DNA from: DASPWV01 sp046727855
GTDB taxonomy: Bacteria; Acidobacteriota; Vicinamibacteria; Vicinamibacterales; UBA2999
Direction of reading: 5' to 3'
Length of the DNA stretch: 39,345 nt
NCBI GenBank assembly: GCA_046727855.1
Contig: JBKPDL010000154.1
Span: 1 to 39,345 of the forward strand
Part shown: positions 25,938 through 32,360 of the stretch, piece after piece
Position numbering within the stretch: position 1 is the stretch's first letter
How the letters are laid out: each line of letters opens with the position of its first letter
The notes under the pieces: generated by a model
The model's input: only the letters and a program-made list of their open reading frames with translations
The model's database searches: none
What the model was told of the DNA's origin: nothing
Position numbers and translations under genes: made by a program

Positions 25938-26144
25938 ATGCCGACCGGGACGATCGCACGGCTCCTGATAGACAAAGGCTTTGGGTTCATCCGCGATGAA
26001 TCCGGCCTGGAGCACTTCTTTCACCGCAGTTCTGTGCGGGGGGTGGTGTTCGAGTTACTTCGCGAAGGACAGCGGGTCGAGTTCTCCGTGGAAGAATCTC
26101 AGAAGGGGCCACGTGCGGGTGATGTGCGCTTGCTTGACAGCTAG
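25938..26144 (+). CDS. Cold-shock domain protein
   Basis: 68 residues. RNP1 is KGFGFIRD, RNP2 is LEHFFHRSSV (in place of VFVHxS), and the strands around KGPRAGDVRLL complete the five-stranded OB-fold. It binds single-stranded nucleic acid, likely RNA chaperone. Small like CspA but with a divergent RNP2. A second, more divergent cold-shock protein is encoded at 27517-27726. A strong GC hairpin follows the stop. Confidence 0.88.
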   Translation: MPTGTIARLLIDKGFGFIRDESGLEHFFHRSSVRGVVFELLREGQRVEFSVEESQKGPRAGDVRLLDS

Positions 26145-26157
26145 GATTGCTTCCCCT

Positions 26158-26179
26158 CCCGGCCCCGCCAGGGGCCGGG
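26158..26179 (+). terminator. GC-rich hairpin, possible terminator
   Basis: Arms CCCGGCCCC (26158-26166) and GGGGCCGGG (26171-26179) with GCCA loop, 14 bases after the cold-shock stop. No clear T-run follows (CATTGACTA), so intrinsic termination is uncertain. Confidence 0.55.
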
Positions 26180-26232
26180 GCATTGACTAGCCTCCCACCG
26201 CGCTTCCTCTCGCCCCCGCGGCTGAAGGAACT

Positions 26233-26390
26233 AAGAACTAGGCAAGGGCCCTGCCCTTGATATCCGGCTAACTCCGCGGCCCTAGGCTTAGGCTAGTTCT
26301 TGTTGTTGGCTTGGCGCGCTCCGCGCGCCGTAGACCGTTATGCGGGTCCACAACGCGTACAAAATTCACGTCTGTGGCCGCATAAACGGT
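26233..26390 (+). repeat. Structured inverted-repeat element, copy A
   Basis: Non-coding element of 158 bases, repeated at 39143-39294 on the opposite strand. In order: outer stem AAGAACTAG/CTAGTTCTT, enclosing hairpin CAAGGG-CCCTG-CCCTTG; hairpin GGCGCGC-TCC-GCGCGCC; long hairpin ACCGTTATGCGG...CCGCATAA(A)CGGT with inner CCACA/TGTGG. Copy B keeps the stems, mostly with the same bases: in the long hairpin C-G becomes T-G wobble, and the CAAGG stem shortens by one pair. Conserved pairing in two copies suggests selected structure, either an RNA or a mobile element terminus. No ORF or protein fits. Confidence 0.8.
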
Positions 26391-26473
26391 CTAATGAGGC
26401 CCTGCCTCAGGCCGTCGAGGATGTTGTGGTGACTGTCGATCGCTTCGAGCAGTCTGAGGCAGGGCCTCGTTAG
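26391..26473 (+). repeat. Long hairpin, attC-like inverted repeat
   Basis: Arms CTAATGAGGCCCTGCCTCAG (26391-26410) and CTGAGGCAGGGCCTCGTTAG (26454-26473) are complementary over 20 positions with one T-G wobble; 43-base loop. The ends GTCTAAT (26389-26395) and GTTAGAA (26469-26475) resemble the RYYYAAC and GTTRRRY core sites of integron attC at six of seven positions each. An attC identity is a guess; the stem is more perfect than most attC. It starts directly after element copy A. Confidence 0.6.
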
Positions 26474-26581
26474 AAAAAGTGGAGCCCCGGGAGCCGGCAG
26501 GGTTGAAACCCTGCGCCTAAGTAATTGACCCTCTTGGGGTCGGTGGCCACATGGGCCGCGCTCTCCGGGAGCTCCAAGACG

Positions 26582-26728
26582 ATGATACGCAAAAGCGTCG
26601 CCGAAATCCTCGATCAGCACGTGACCTTTGAATTGGAAGCGATCGACCGGATGTACTTGAATGCGTACGTGCCGTCGCTCCAGACGGGTGGGGGCGTCGT
26701 GTATTTCATGAAGCAGCACCTCGGGGCC
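26582..26728 (+). pseudogene. N-terminal remnant of a large unknown protein, truncated at tRNA-Sec
   Basis: The 49 codons read MIRKSVAEILDQHVTFELEA, then IDRMYLNAYVPSLQ and VVYFMKQHLGA. I recognise this N-terminus as resembling a family of large uncharacterised proteins (IDRMYLNVYVPxLQ motif). The homology stops where the tRNA-Sec 3' end begins (26729), so the body of the gene is lost or never joined. Small hairpins lie just upstream (GCAGGGTT/AACCCTGC at 26497-26514; GACCC/GGGTC at 26527-26541). Confidence 0.5.
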
Positions 26729-26823
26729 TGGCGGAAGCGCCTGGGAGTCGAACCCAGCCTGCCCCCTGGAGGGCAGCGACCGATTTTGAAGACCGGGAGG
26801 GCCACCGGGCCCCGTTCGCTTCC
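26729..26823 (-). tRNA. selC: tRNA-Sec (anticodon TCA)
   Basis: A 95-nt tRNA on the minus strand with encoded CCA. Acceptor GGAAGCG/CGCTTCC, long D-stem GGGGCC/GGCCC, anticodon stem CCGGT/ATCGG with loop CTTCAAA (TCA), a long variable arm CTGCCC/GGGCAG and T-arm CTGGG-TTCGACT-CCCAG. The long D-stem and variable arm with TCA are diagnostic. The genome should therefore make selenoproteins; none is seen here. Lies 10 bp after the HAD gene stop. Confidence 0.95.
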
Positions 26824-26833
26824 GCCTTCTAGT

Positions 26834-27520
26834 CTATCGAAGCAGTTCCGCCACCGCGTTCGTGTCGCTGAGATCCGGCAGCACCACGTCGGCGCCCGAT
26901 TCGCGAAGCTGCGCGAGCGAACACCCGCCAGTGGCCACCGCAATCGCGCGCGCGCCGATGCTGCGCGCGCACGCCACGTCATGCGGCGTGTCGCCGATCA
27001 CGATCGGGTTCTCGCGCGCAGCGCGAGGAACGTCGCGGTCGGCGGCACGTGCCAGCGCGACACGCGCCAGCTGCTTGCGATCGGGAGAATCCTCGCCGAA
27101 CGCGCCCCATGAAAAGAAATCGCCGACGCCGAAGTGCGTCAGCTTGATGCGCGCCGCCGCTTCGTAGTTGCCGGTCAGCAAGGCCGCATGCAGCCCGTCG
27201 TCAGCGGCGAGCCGTTGCAGCAGCGGCAGGACGCCCGGCATCAACCCGCGCCGGCCGCTGCCCGGCTTCACGATCTCTTCGGTGAGCAGGTCGAGATATG
27301 CGGCGCGAAAGCGCGCGTGTGCGTCACAGGTTTCAACCAGACCGGCACGTGCGAGTGCTTGCGAGACGAGAAAGGAATCGGTGAAGCCGGCGACGGGAAT
27401 GCCGTCGAAGGCGTCGCTTACGCCGAATGCGCGCTCGAACGCCCGCGTCATGGCGCGCACCCCGGCGCCTCCGCTGAGCAGCAGCGTACCATCGATGTCG
27501 AACAGGATGAGCGCGCTCAA
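26834..27520 (-). CDS. HAD-superfamily phosphatase
   Basis: 228 residues. Motif I LILFDIDGTLL (Asp8 nucleophile, Asp10), a helical cap, motif II TGN (ALLTGNYEAAARIKL), motif III Lys near 170 and motif IV IVIGDTPHDVACARSIGARA are all present, in the phosphoglycolate-phosphatase/beta-PGM-like subgroup. Acts on a small phosphate ester in the cytoplasm, substrate unknown. Start overlaps the preceding cold-shock stop by 4 bases, so translation is probably coupled; last gene before tRNA-Sec. Confidence 0.9.
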   Translation of the reverse strand: MSALILFDIDGTLLLSGGAGVRAMTRAFERAFGVSDAFDGIPVAGFTDSFLVSQALARAGLVETCDAHARFRAAYLDLLTEEIVKPGSGRRGLMPGVLPLLQRLAADDGLHAALLTGNYEAAARIKLTHFGVGDFFSWGAFGEDSPDRKQLARVALARAADRDVPRAARENPIVIGDTPHDVACARSIGARAIAVATGGCSLAQLRESGADVVLPDLSDTNAVAELLR

Positions 27521-27726
27521 TCGGTTTGCTCGAAATGAATATCGGTGGCGCGCGGCCCTTTCGGCGTCGACTCGGGCGCGAACACGACGCGCTCGTCGAG
27601 CCAGATTTTCGCGAAATCAGCGCCACGAATACCCTCGCGCACGAAAAACCAGTCCATGCCGGCATCGTCCACGAGGAAGCCAAAGCCGTGCTCCGGCACG
27701 ATTCGCGTGATGTGTCCGTGTGGCAT
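27517..27726 (-). CDS. Divergent cold-shock-domain-like protein
   Basis: 69 residues from ATG 27726; a TTG one codon upstream is possible. HGHITRIVPEHGFGFLVDDA corresponds to the first strands and RNP1 (GFGF), and MDWFFVREGI stands where RNP2 (VFVHxS) normally is. The ending STPKGPRATDIHFE matches the KGPRAxDV motif of cold-shock proteins. Loss of the RNP2 His makes nucleic-acid binding less sure. Its ATG overlaps the ABC-like gene stop (TGATG) and its stop overlaps the HAD start, so it is coupled in the middle of an operon. Unusual partner for a PHP/HAD operon. Confidence 0.8.
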   Translation of the reverse strand: MPHGHITRIVPEHGFGFLVDDAGMDWFFVREGIRGADFAKIWLDERVVFAPESTPKGPRATDIHFEQTD

Positions 27727-28430
27727 CAACGAAACAGCTTACGCCAGAGAGCGGACGGCTTGAGCGCGCCGGTTGCCGGCTCGTGCGTGAGAATCTGTCC
27801 GCCCAGCGCGCGAGCAAAGGCTTCGTCCGCCGTGATCGCAACCACCGACAACCGCCGCGCCACAGCGATGCTGGCGAGATCCGACGCGAAGCGGCTGACG
27901 GCCTCACGCGGCAGCGACGCGGACGGATGTTCCGCAAGCAGCAAGCGCGGGTCGAGCGCAAGCGCGCGCGCAAGCCTGACGCGCGCCGTCGCCTCTGCTC
28001 CCGCACGCGCGACCGGCGTCGGCCATTGCGACTGCTGCAGGCCGACCTCGCGCGCCAACGCTTCGACCGCTGGCCGGAGGTCCGGCTGGATCGGATCGAT
28101 CTCGAGCGTGAACGGCATCGCGATGTTCTGTTCCACCGTGAACTGCTCGATGAGCACCGCGCGTTCGGTCAGGATGCCCACGCCGTCCAGCATCGCGAGC
28201 CACTCGTCGCTGTCCGCGACATCGGCGGTCGACCGATCGAACAGCCGCACCTGGCCCTCGTCTGGCAGGAGTGCCCCGGTCAGCAATCCGACGAGCATTT
28301 CGGCCGCCGGAGCGTCGAGCCCGTGGAGCGCGACGATCTCGCCTTCGTTTACCGTGAGTTGCTCGATGCGAAGCGGGCGAAGCGCCTGGTAATTCTTGAC
28401 CAGCTTGTGCACCGAGATGAGCGGCGTCAT
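27726..28430 (-). CDS. Degenerate ABC-ATPase-like protein lacking Walker A
   Basis: 234 residues. The fold is ABC-like: ISVHKLVKNYQALRPLRIEQ, EGEIVALHGLDAPAAEMLVG, a D-loop-like ALDPRLLLAEHPSASLP and a C-terminal VVAITADEAFA. But at 37-45, where GxxGxGK[ST] must stand, it has GLDAPAAEM, with no Lys; the signature region reads ARAGAEATARVRLARALAL, and Walker B DEP is AEHP. It cannot bind ATP in the usual way, so it is probably a pseudoenzyme or scaffold. No transmembrane partner adjacent. It overlaps PHP and the cold-shock gene by 4 and 1 bases. The intact frame argues against a pseudogene. Confidence 0.75.
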   Translation of the reverse strand: MTPLISVHKLVKNYQALRPLRIEQLTVNEGEIVALHGLDAPAAEMLVGLLTGALLPDEGQVRLFDRSTADVADSDEWLAMLDGVGILTERAVLIEQFTVEQNIAMPFTLEIDPIQPDLRPAVEALAREVGLQQSQWPTPVARAGAEATARVRLARALALDPRLLLAEHPSASLPREAVSRFASDLASIAVARRLSVVAITADEAFARALGGQILTHEPATGALKPSALWRKLFR

Positions 28431-29245
28431 CGCTTCGCGCGGGCGGCCAGCGCATCGAAGTCGGCGCGTGGCAGCGTGACGCCGCCGAGGGGCCGTCGCA
28501 CATCATCGCCGTGATAATCGGAACCGCCCGACACGAGCAGACCCAACCGGCCAGCGGTGGCAATCGCGGCGTGCTGCATCTCGGCTGTGTGATCGCTGTG
28601 ATACGCCTCGATGGCATCCAAGCCTTCGTCTGCAAGCGGGGCGATGAGCGCGGGCTGTCTGGTCACGCCCGGGTGCGCCAACGATGCGACGCCGCCGGCT
28701 GCGTGAATCGCAGCTACGACTGCGGCAGGACTCGGCGCCGTTCGCGGCACAAAGGCTGGTTGCCCCGAACCGAGAAAGCGATCGAACGCCTCTTCGAACG
28801 AGGTCACGTGTCCCGCGTCGATCATTGCGCGGGCGATAACCGGCCGGCCCACCGACGAACCCGGACTAGCCGCGGCGTCGCGCAGCAGCGTTTCGACGTC
28901 GATCGGACGTCCCAATTGCGAGAGCCTCGCCGCGATCGCACGCGCGCGATCGAGGCGGTGGGACCGTTGTTCGGTCAGAAACCGCGCCAGATCAGGATCG
29001 GACTGGTCGATGAAATAGCCGAGGATGTGAACGTCGCGCTGCGCGTGAACAGAGGTGATTTCAATGCCCGACACGAGCGTCATCCCGGCCGCGGCCGTCT
29101 CCTTCAACACGTCAGCGAGCGCCGCAACGGTATCGTGGTCGGTGACGCTGATGGTCGAGAGGCCAACGGCGGCGGCACGCGCAACCAGCGCCGAGGGCGA
29201 CAATCGCCCATCCGACGCGGTGGTGTGCATGTGGAGATCGATCAA
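28427..29245 (-). CDS. PHP-domain phosphoesterase (RNase AM/TrpH-like)
   Basis: 272 residues from TTG 29245, giving MIDLHMHTTASDGRLSP; the first in-frame ATG would cut the motif. PHP landmarks: DLHMHT, VTDHDT, SGIEI, HILGYFI, SLAHPG and GGSDYHG, supplying the His/Asp metal ligands. This subgroup includes YciV/Rnm, a 5'-3' exonuclease that trims RNA and 3'-phosphoadenosine-5'-phosphate. Its Shine-Dalgarno-like GAAGGG lies in the REP-like repeat at 29247-29294. First gene after Fur-ferritin in the operon; ends inside the ABC-like start. Confidence 0.9.
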   Translation of the reverse strand: MIDLHMHTTASDGRLSPSALVARAAAVGLSTISVTDHDTVAALADVLKETAAAGMTLVSGIEITSVHAQRDVHILGYFIDQSDPDLARFLTEQRSHRLDRARAIAARLSQLGRPIDVETLLRDAAASPGSSVGRPVIARAMIDAGHVTSFEEAFDRFLGSGQPAFVPRTAPSPAAVVAAIHAAGGVASLAHPGVTRQPALIAPLADEGLDAIEAYHSDHTAEMQHAAIATAGRLGLLVSGGSDYHGDDVRRPLGGVTLPRADFDALAARAKR

Positions 29246-29246
29246 C

Positions 29247-29294
29247 GACCCTTCGGCCCTGCTCAGGGTCGTCCTGAGCTTGTCGAAGGACGAG
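29247..29294. repeat. REP-like palindromic repeat between genes
   Basis: GACCCTTCGGCCCTGCTCAG runs into GTCCTGAGCTTGTCGAAGG (29271-29289), a motif that recurs across many GC-rich genomes (read in proteins as PSTSSGRP or LSLSKDE). It lies between Fur-ferritin and PHP: it encodes the last residues and stop of the first and provides GAAGGG before the TTG start of the second. Confidence 0.7.
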
Positions 29295-30270
29295 ACGCGT
29301 GGCGCGAGGCGGCGCGACGTGCAGGCTTGCCTTTGCTCTTGCGCTGGCGGCGAGTCAGCGCGCGATATTCGCGAATCAGCAGCTCGAGGTGGTCGCGCTC
29401 CTCGTCGGCAAACTCGAGAAACACCTGCTTGCCTTCCGAATCCTCGAAGCGCTCGCCGTAGCGCTTGAAGAATCGGTGAGAGCCGCGCTCGCAGCGGATG
29501 CCGATGCGGTAGGCTTCGAAATCGTTGATACCCTCGCGCAACAGCTCGTCGGCTCCACGAGAAAACAATCCGTTTGCCGCCCCTTTGAAGAACAGGAATG
29601 TCGGACGGGATTCGAGCAGCGGATCCTGATCGAGGAGCCGCTTGTAACGATTCTCGAGCGTGCTCAGGTGGTGCTTTTCTTCCTCCGCCAGATTCTGAAA
29701 CACCTGCCGCCCGCGCGGGTCTTTGGTAATCCGCGCGGCACGCGTATAGAACTCCAGCCCGCTTCGCTCGGTTGCAATCGCAATACGCAACGCGTCACGG
29801 GCAAAAAGCAACTCGCTCGTCGCGCCTTCTTCCGCCGGCGCTTTGCCCGTGCGACACGATTCACAGGTCCCGTAAATCTGGACGACGCTCTGCCGCGCTG
29901 TGAAGCCGCGCGCCGCGGCGATCTCCTCGACGAGTGCTTCGATATCGGAGCTGAGGAATTCGTACGAGCGATTGCAGCTCTTGCAGATCAGATGGAAGTG
30001 ACGGGGATGGCGATATGAATGCTCGAAACGGAAGCGCCCTTCGCCGAAATCGACTTTACGCGCGATGCCAGCATCGACCATCCACTGCAGCGTCCGGTAG
30101 ACGGTGGCGCGGCTGATGCGATGGTCTTCGCGCTTCATCAGCGCGACGAGATCGTCCGCGCTGAGATGCCCCTCCTGGCGGACGAACACGTTGACGATCT
30201 GATCGCGCTTGCCGGAGCGCTTGGTGCCGGCGGGCCGCAGTCGATCGATATCCGGAAGAGTGATCGCCAT
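29263..30270 (-). CDS. Fur-family regulator fused to a ferritin-like (rubrerythrin-type) domain
   Basis: 335 residues. Residues 1-140 are a Fur-type repressor: winged helix RISRATVYRTLQWMVDAGIA (51-70), dimerisation strands HFHLIC, and CxxC pairs Cys97/Cys100 and Cys136/Cys139 (structural Zn). Residues 150-305 form a ferritin-like four-helix bundle with paired ExxH motifs: Glu197-His200 (EEEKHH) and Glu291-His294 (DEERDH), plus Glu168 and Glu261, the ligand pattern of rubrerythrin. Fusion of a metal or peroxide sensor and a di-iron domain in one frame is unusual; frame is continuous. The C-terminus RPSTSSGRP comes from a REP-like repeat. No clear Shine-Dalgarno; the leader is C/T-rich. Confidence 0.88.
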   Translation of the reverse strand: MAITLPDIDRLRPAGTKRSGKRDQIVNVFVRQEGHLSADDLVALMKREDHRISRATVYRTLQWMVDAGIARKVDFGEGRFRFEHSYRHPRHFHLICKSCNRSYEFLSSDIEALVEEIAAARGFTARQSVVQIYGTCESCRTGKAPAEEGATSELLFARDALRIAIATERSGLEFYTRAARITKDPRGRQVFQNLAEEEKHHLSTLENRYKRLLDQDPLLESRPTFLFFKGAANGLFSRGADELLREGINDFEAYRIGIRCERGSHRFFKRYGERFEDSEGKQVFLEFADEERDHLELLIREYRALTRRQRKSKGKPARRAASRHASRPSTSSGRP

Positions 30271-30342
30271 GTTGGAGGACAGGGAGATTGGGGAGATTAG
30301 GGAGATCCAAGGAAAAGTCTATACGTTTCTTCTCCCTGATGT
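30271..30342. repeat. 9-bp tandem repeat and inverted copy
   Basis: Three 9-bp units GGGAGATTG, GGGAGATTA, GGGAGATCC (30278-30304), and an opposite-oriented related stretch at about 30327-30342. The arms GAGGACAGGGAGA and TCTCCCTGATGTCCTC can pair with a 3-base bulge. It fills the leader of Fur-ferritin, where a ribosome binding site should be. The same unit occurs at 39094-39134. Confidence 0.7.
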
Positions 30343-30364
30343 CCTCAATCTCCTGTGCTCAAAA

Positions 30365-30742
30365 CTACACGTTAAAGGATTGGCCGCAACCGCAGGTCGA
30401 CGTTGCGTTCGGGTTCTTGATGGTGAACCCGCCGCCGGTAATCGTGTCGACGAAGTCCACTTCGGCGCCGCGGAGATAGCTGACGCTCACCGGATCGATA
30501 AACAGCCGGATGCCGTTGGATTCAAACGACTGGTCGCCGACGCCGCCGCTTTCCTCGATCATCAGGCCGTACTGGAAGCCGGAACAACCGCCGCCCTGCA
30601 CGAACACGCGCAAACCGCTGTCGTTTTTGCCTTCCTCGGCGAGCAATTCCTTGATTTTGGTGGCCGCCGCTTCGGTCACCGTGATGTCCGGAGTCGATGG
30701 CGGAACGAGATTCTGAGTGCTCGACTGGGTCTCTGTCTGCAT
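30365..30742 (-). CDS. erpA: HesB/IscA/ErpA iron-sulphur carrier
   Basis: 125 residues. After a variable N-terminus comes the A-type carrier domain: DITVTEAAATKIKELLAEEG, LRVFVQGGGCSGFQYGL (Cys53), GAEVDFVDTITGGGF and the C-terminal STCGCGQSF (Cys117, Cys119). These three Cys bind a [2Fe-2S] or [4Fe-4S] cluster and pass it to client enzymes. The ErpA name rests on the C-x-C ending and stand-alone context; IscA is an alternative. It faces the same direction as class I fumarase, itself an Fe-S enzyme 40 bp upstream. Confidence 0.88.
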   Translation of the reverse strand: MQTETQSSTQNLVPPSTPDITVTEAAATKIKELLAEEGKNDSGLRVFVQGGGCSGFQYGLMIEESGGVGDQSFESNGIRLFIDPVSVSYLRGAEVDFVDTITGGGFTIKNPNATSTCGCGQSFNV

Positions 30743-30782
30743 GATGGGTGGCTCTTTCTGCTTTCTATCTTAGCAAACTCGG

Positions 30783-32306
30783 CTAAAACCGGGCCGTCGC
30801 CAGCTCCGCCAACCGGCCCGCCGATTCCTGCTCCAAATCCTTGTGAAGACTGTTGCCGTGCGCATCCATGGTAACAATTGCCGGGAAATCCTTGAGGTGC
30901 AGATGCCACATGGCCTCCGGCGTGCCGAATTCCATGAACGACACGCCGTCCACACGTTCGACGCAGCGTGCATAAAACTGCGCGGCGCCTCCAATCGCGT
31001 TCAGGTAGACGGCACCCGCCTCTTTCAACGCCGCCAGCGTCTTCGCGCCCATGCCGCCTTTCCCGATGACGGCTCGGACTCCGTACTTTTTGATGATGTC
31101 GCCTTGATAAGGTTCCTCGCGGATGCTCGTTGTCGGGCCGGCAGCCGTGACTTTCCAGCCATCTCCTAGCTGCACGACCACGGGGCCGCAGTGATAAATG
31201 ACGCTGTCGCGGAGATCGACGGGCGGTGCGTGGCTGACGAGATGATGATGCACGGCGTCGCGGCCGGTGTAGGCGGGTCCGCTGAGCATCACAACGTCTC
31301 CGACCGCGAGTGCGCGGACGGCGGCTTCGTCCAACGGTGCGTTGAGCGCCACCTCGCGACCCGTTCGCTGGAAACCAGCCTGGTCCATCATCGGAATGGT
31401 CGCGACAGCGGGATCGCGATAGAGCCACTTCTCGATCGCGCCGGTCTTCGCACTCAGAACGACACCAAGCCGTCTGAACGCCCAGCAGTCGTACGCAACC
31501 GAAACGAAGAAGCTTGCCGGCAGGCGGTTGAGCACGCCAACTTTGCAGCCAATCAACGACACGCGGCCGCCAAAGCCCATCGCGCCGACGCCAAGCGTGT
31601 TGACCGTGCGCATGATCTCCGCTTCGAGCTCCGCGAGCCGCGCATCTTCATTCACGTCGTCGATGCTGCGGAACAACTGTTCTTTGGCGTGCACGTAACC
31701 GGAGGTGCGATCACCGCCGATGCACACGCCGATTGCGCCAGGTGCACAGCCCTTCCCTTGCGCATTCCAGACGGCGTGCAAAATGCACTTGCGCACGCCC
31801 TCAAGCGTGCGGTCCGCGCGGCCAAGGTTGGGCAACTCCGTGGGCACTGAGTACTGCGCGTTCATGTTCTCGCAGCCTCCGCCCTTGAGAATCAGCTTCA
31901 CTTCGATGTCGTCGCGTTCCCACTGCTCGAAGTGCACGATCGGCGTGCCGGGGCCTAGGTTACTGCCCGTGTTCTCACCGGTGAGAGAGTCAACCGAGTT
32001 CGGCCGCAGCTTGCCGCGCCGCGTCGCCTCGGCGATCGCGTCGCGGATTTGCTGCTTCATCCAGATTTGATTCGCACCGACAGGGGCTTTGACGTCGAAC
32101 GTCGGCATGCCCGTGTCCTGGCAGATCGCGCCTTCGCCTTCGGCCGCTTGATCAATGTTCTGTCCGATGATGGCGAGCGCCTGCGCCGCTCGCGAGCCCT
32201 CTGGCTCTTCGTTCATGGCGATGCGCATCGCCGCACGCACATCGGGCGGCAAGTCCGTGGACGTCTTGATGATGAGGGAAACGAGGGAGTCGAAGAAGGC
32301 ATCCAT
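30783..32306 (-). CDS. fumA: Fumarate hydratase class I (fused alpha-beta, 4Fe-4S)
   Basis: 507 residues in one chain, as in fused class I fumarases. The N-terminal part carries ICQDTGMPTF (Cys62), KLILKGGGCENMN (Cys145) and GKGCAPGAIGVCIGGDRTSG (Cys187, Cys195) around the cluster; the C-terminal beta part has LSGPAYTGRDAVHHHLVS, TAAGPTTSIR and VIGKGGMG. Interconverts fumarate and malate in the TCA cycle using an oxygen-sensitive cluster, or acts on tartrate. The ErpA-type carrier encoded just downstream may help mature it. No sign of truncation. Confidence 0.92.
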   Translation of the reverse strand: MDAFFDSLVSLIIKTSTDLPPDVRAAMRIAMNEEPEGSRAAQALAIIGQNIDQAAEGEGAICQDTGMPTFDVKAPVGANQIWMKQQIRDAIAEATRRGKLRPNSVDSLTGENTGSNLGPGTPIVHFEQWERDDIEVKLILKGGGCENMNAQYSVPTELPNLGRADRTLEGVRKCILHAVWNAQGKGCAPGAIGVCIGGDRTSGYVHAKEQLFRSIDDVNEDARLAELEAEIMRTVNTLGVGAMGFGGRVSLIGCKVGVLNRLPASFFVSVAYDCWAFRRLGVVLSAKTGAIEKWLYRDPAVATIPMMDQAGFQRTGREVALNAPLDEAAVRALAVGDVVMLSGPAYTGRDAVHHHLVSHAPPVDLRDSVIYHCGPVVVQLGDGWKVTAAGPTTSIREEPYQGDIIKKYGVRAVIGKGGMGAKTLAALKEAGAVYLNAIGGAAQFYARCVERVDGVSFMEFGTPEAMWHLHLKDFPAIVTMDAHGNSLHKDLEQESAGRLAELATARF

Positions 32307-32360
32307 AGCAATAGCTCATCGTACGCGAACATCGAGCCCGCCGCCATCGTCTCTAGGTAG

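Noticed and set aside
26483..26541. tRNA/tmRNA-like T-arm (minus strand GCAGGGTTTCAACCCTGC followed by GGCTCC)
   Set aside because: The T-loop is one base off standard, there is no matching acceptor or D-arm, so no RNA gene is called; it may be an old integration scar.
26525..27112. 195-codon plus-strand frame crossing tRNA-Sec
   Set aside because: Only its codons 20-68 resemble a known protein; the remainder reads through tRNA-Sec and antisense to the HAD gene.
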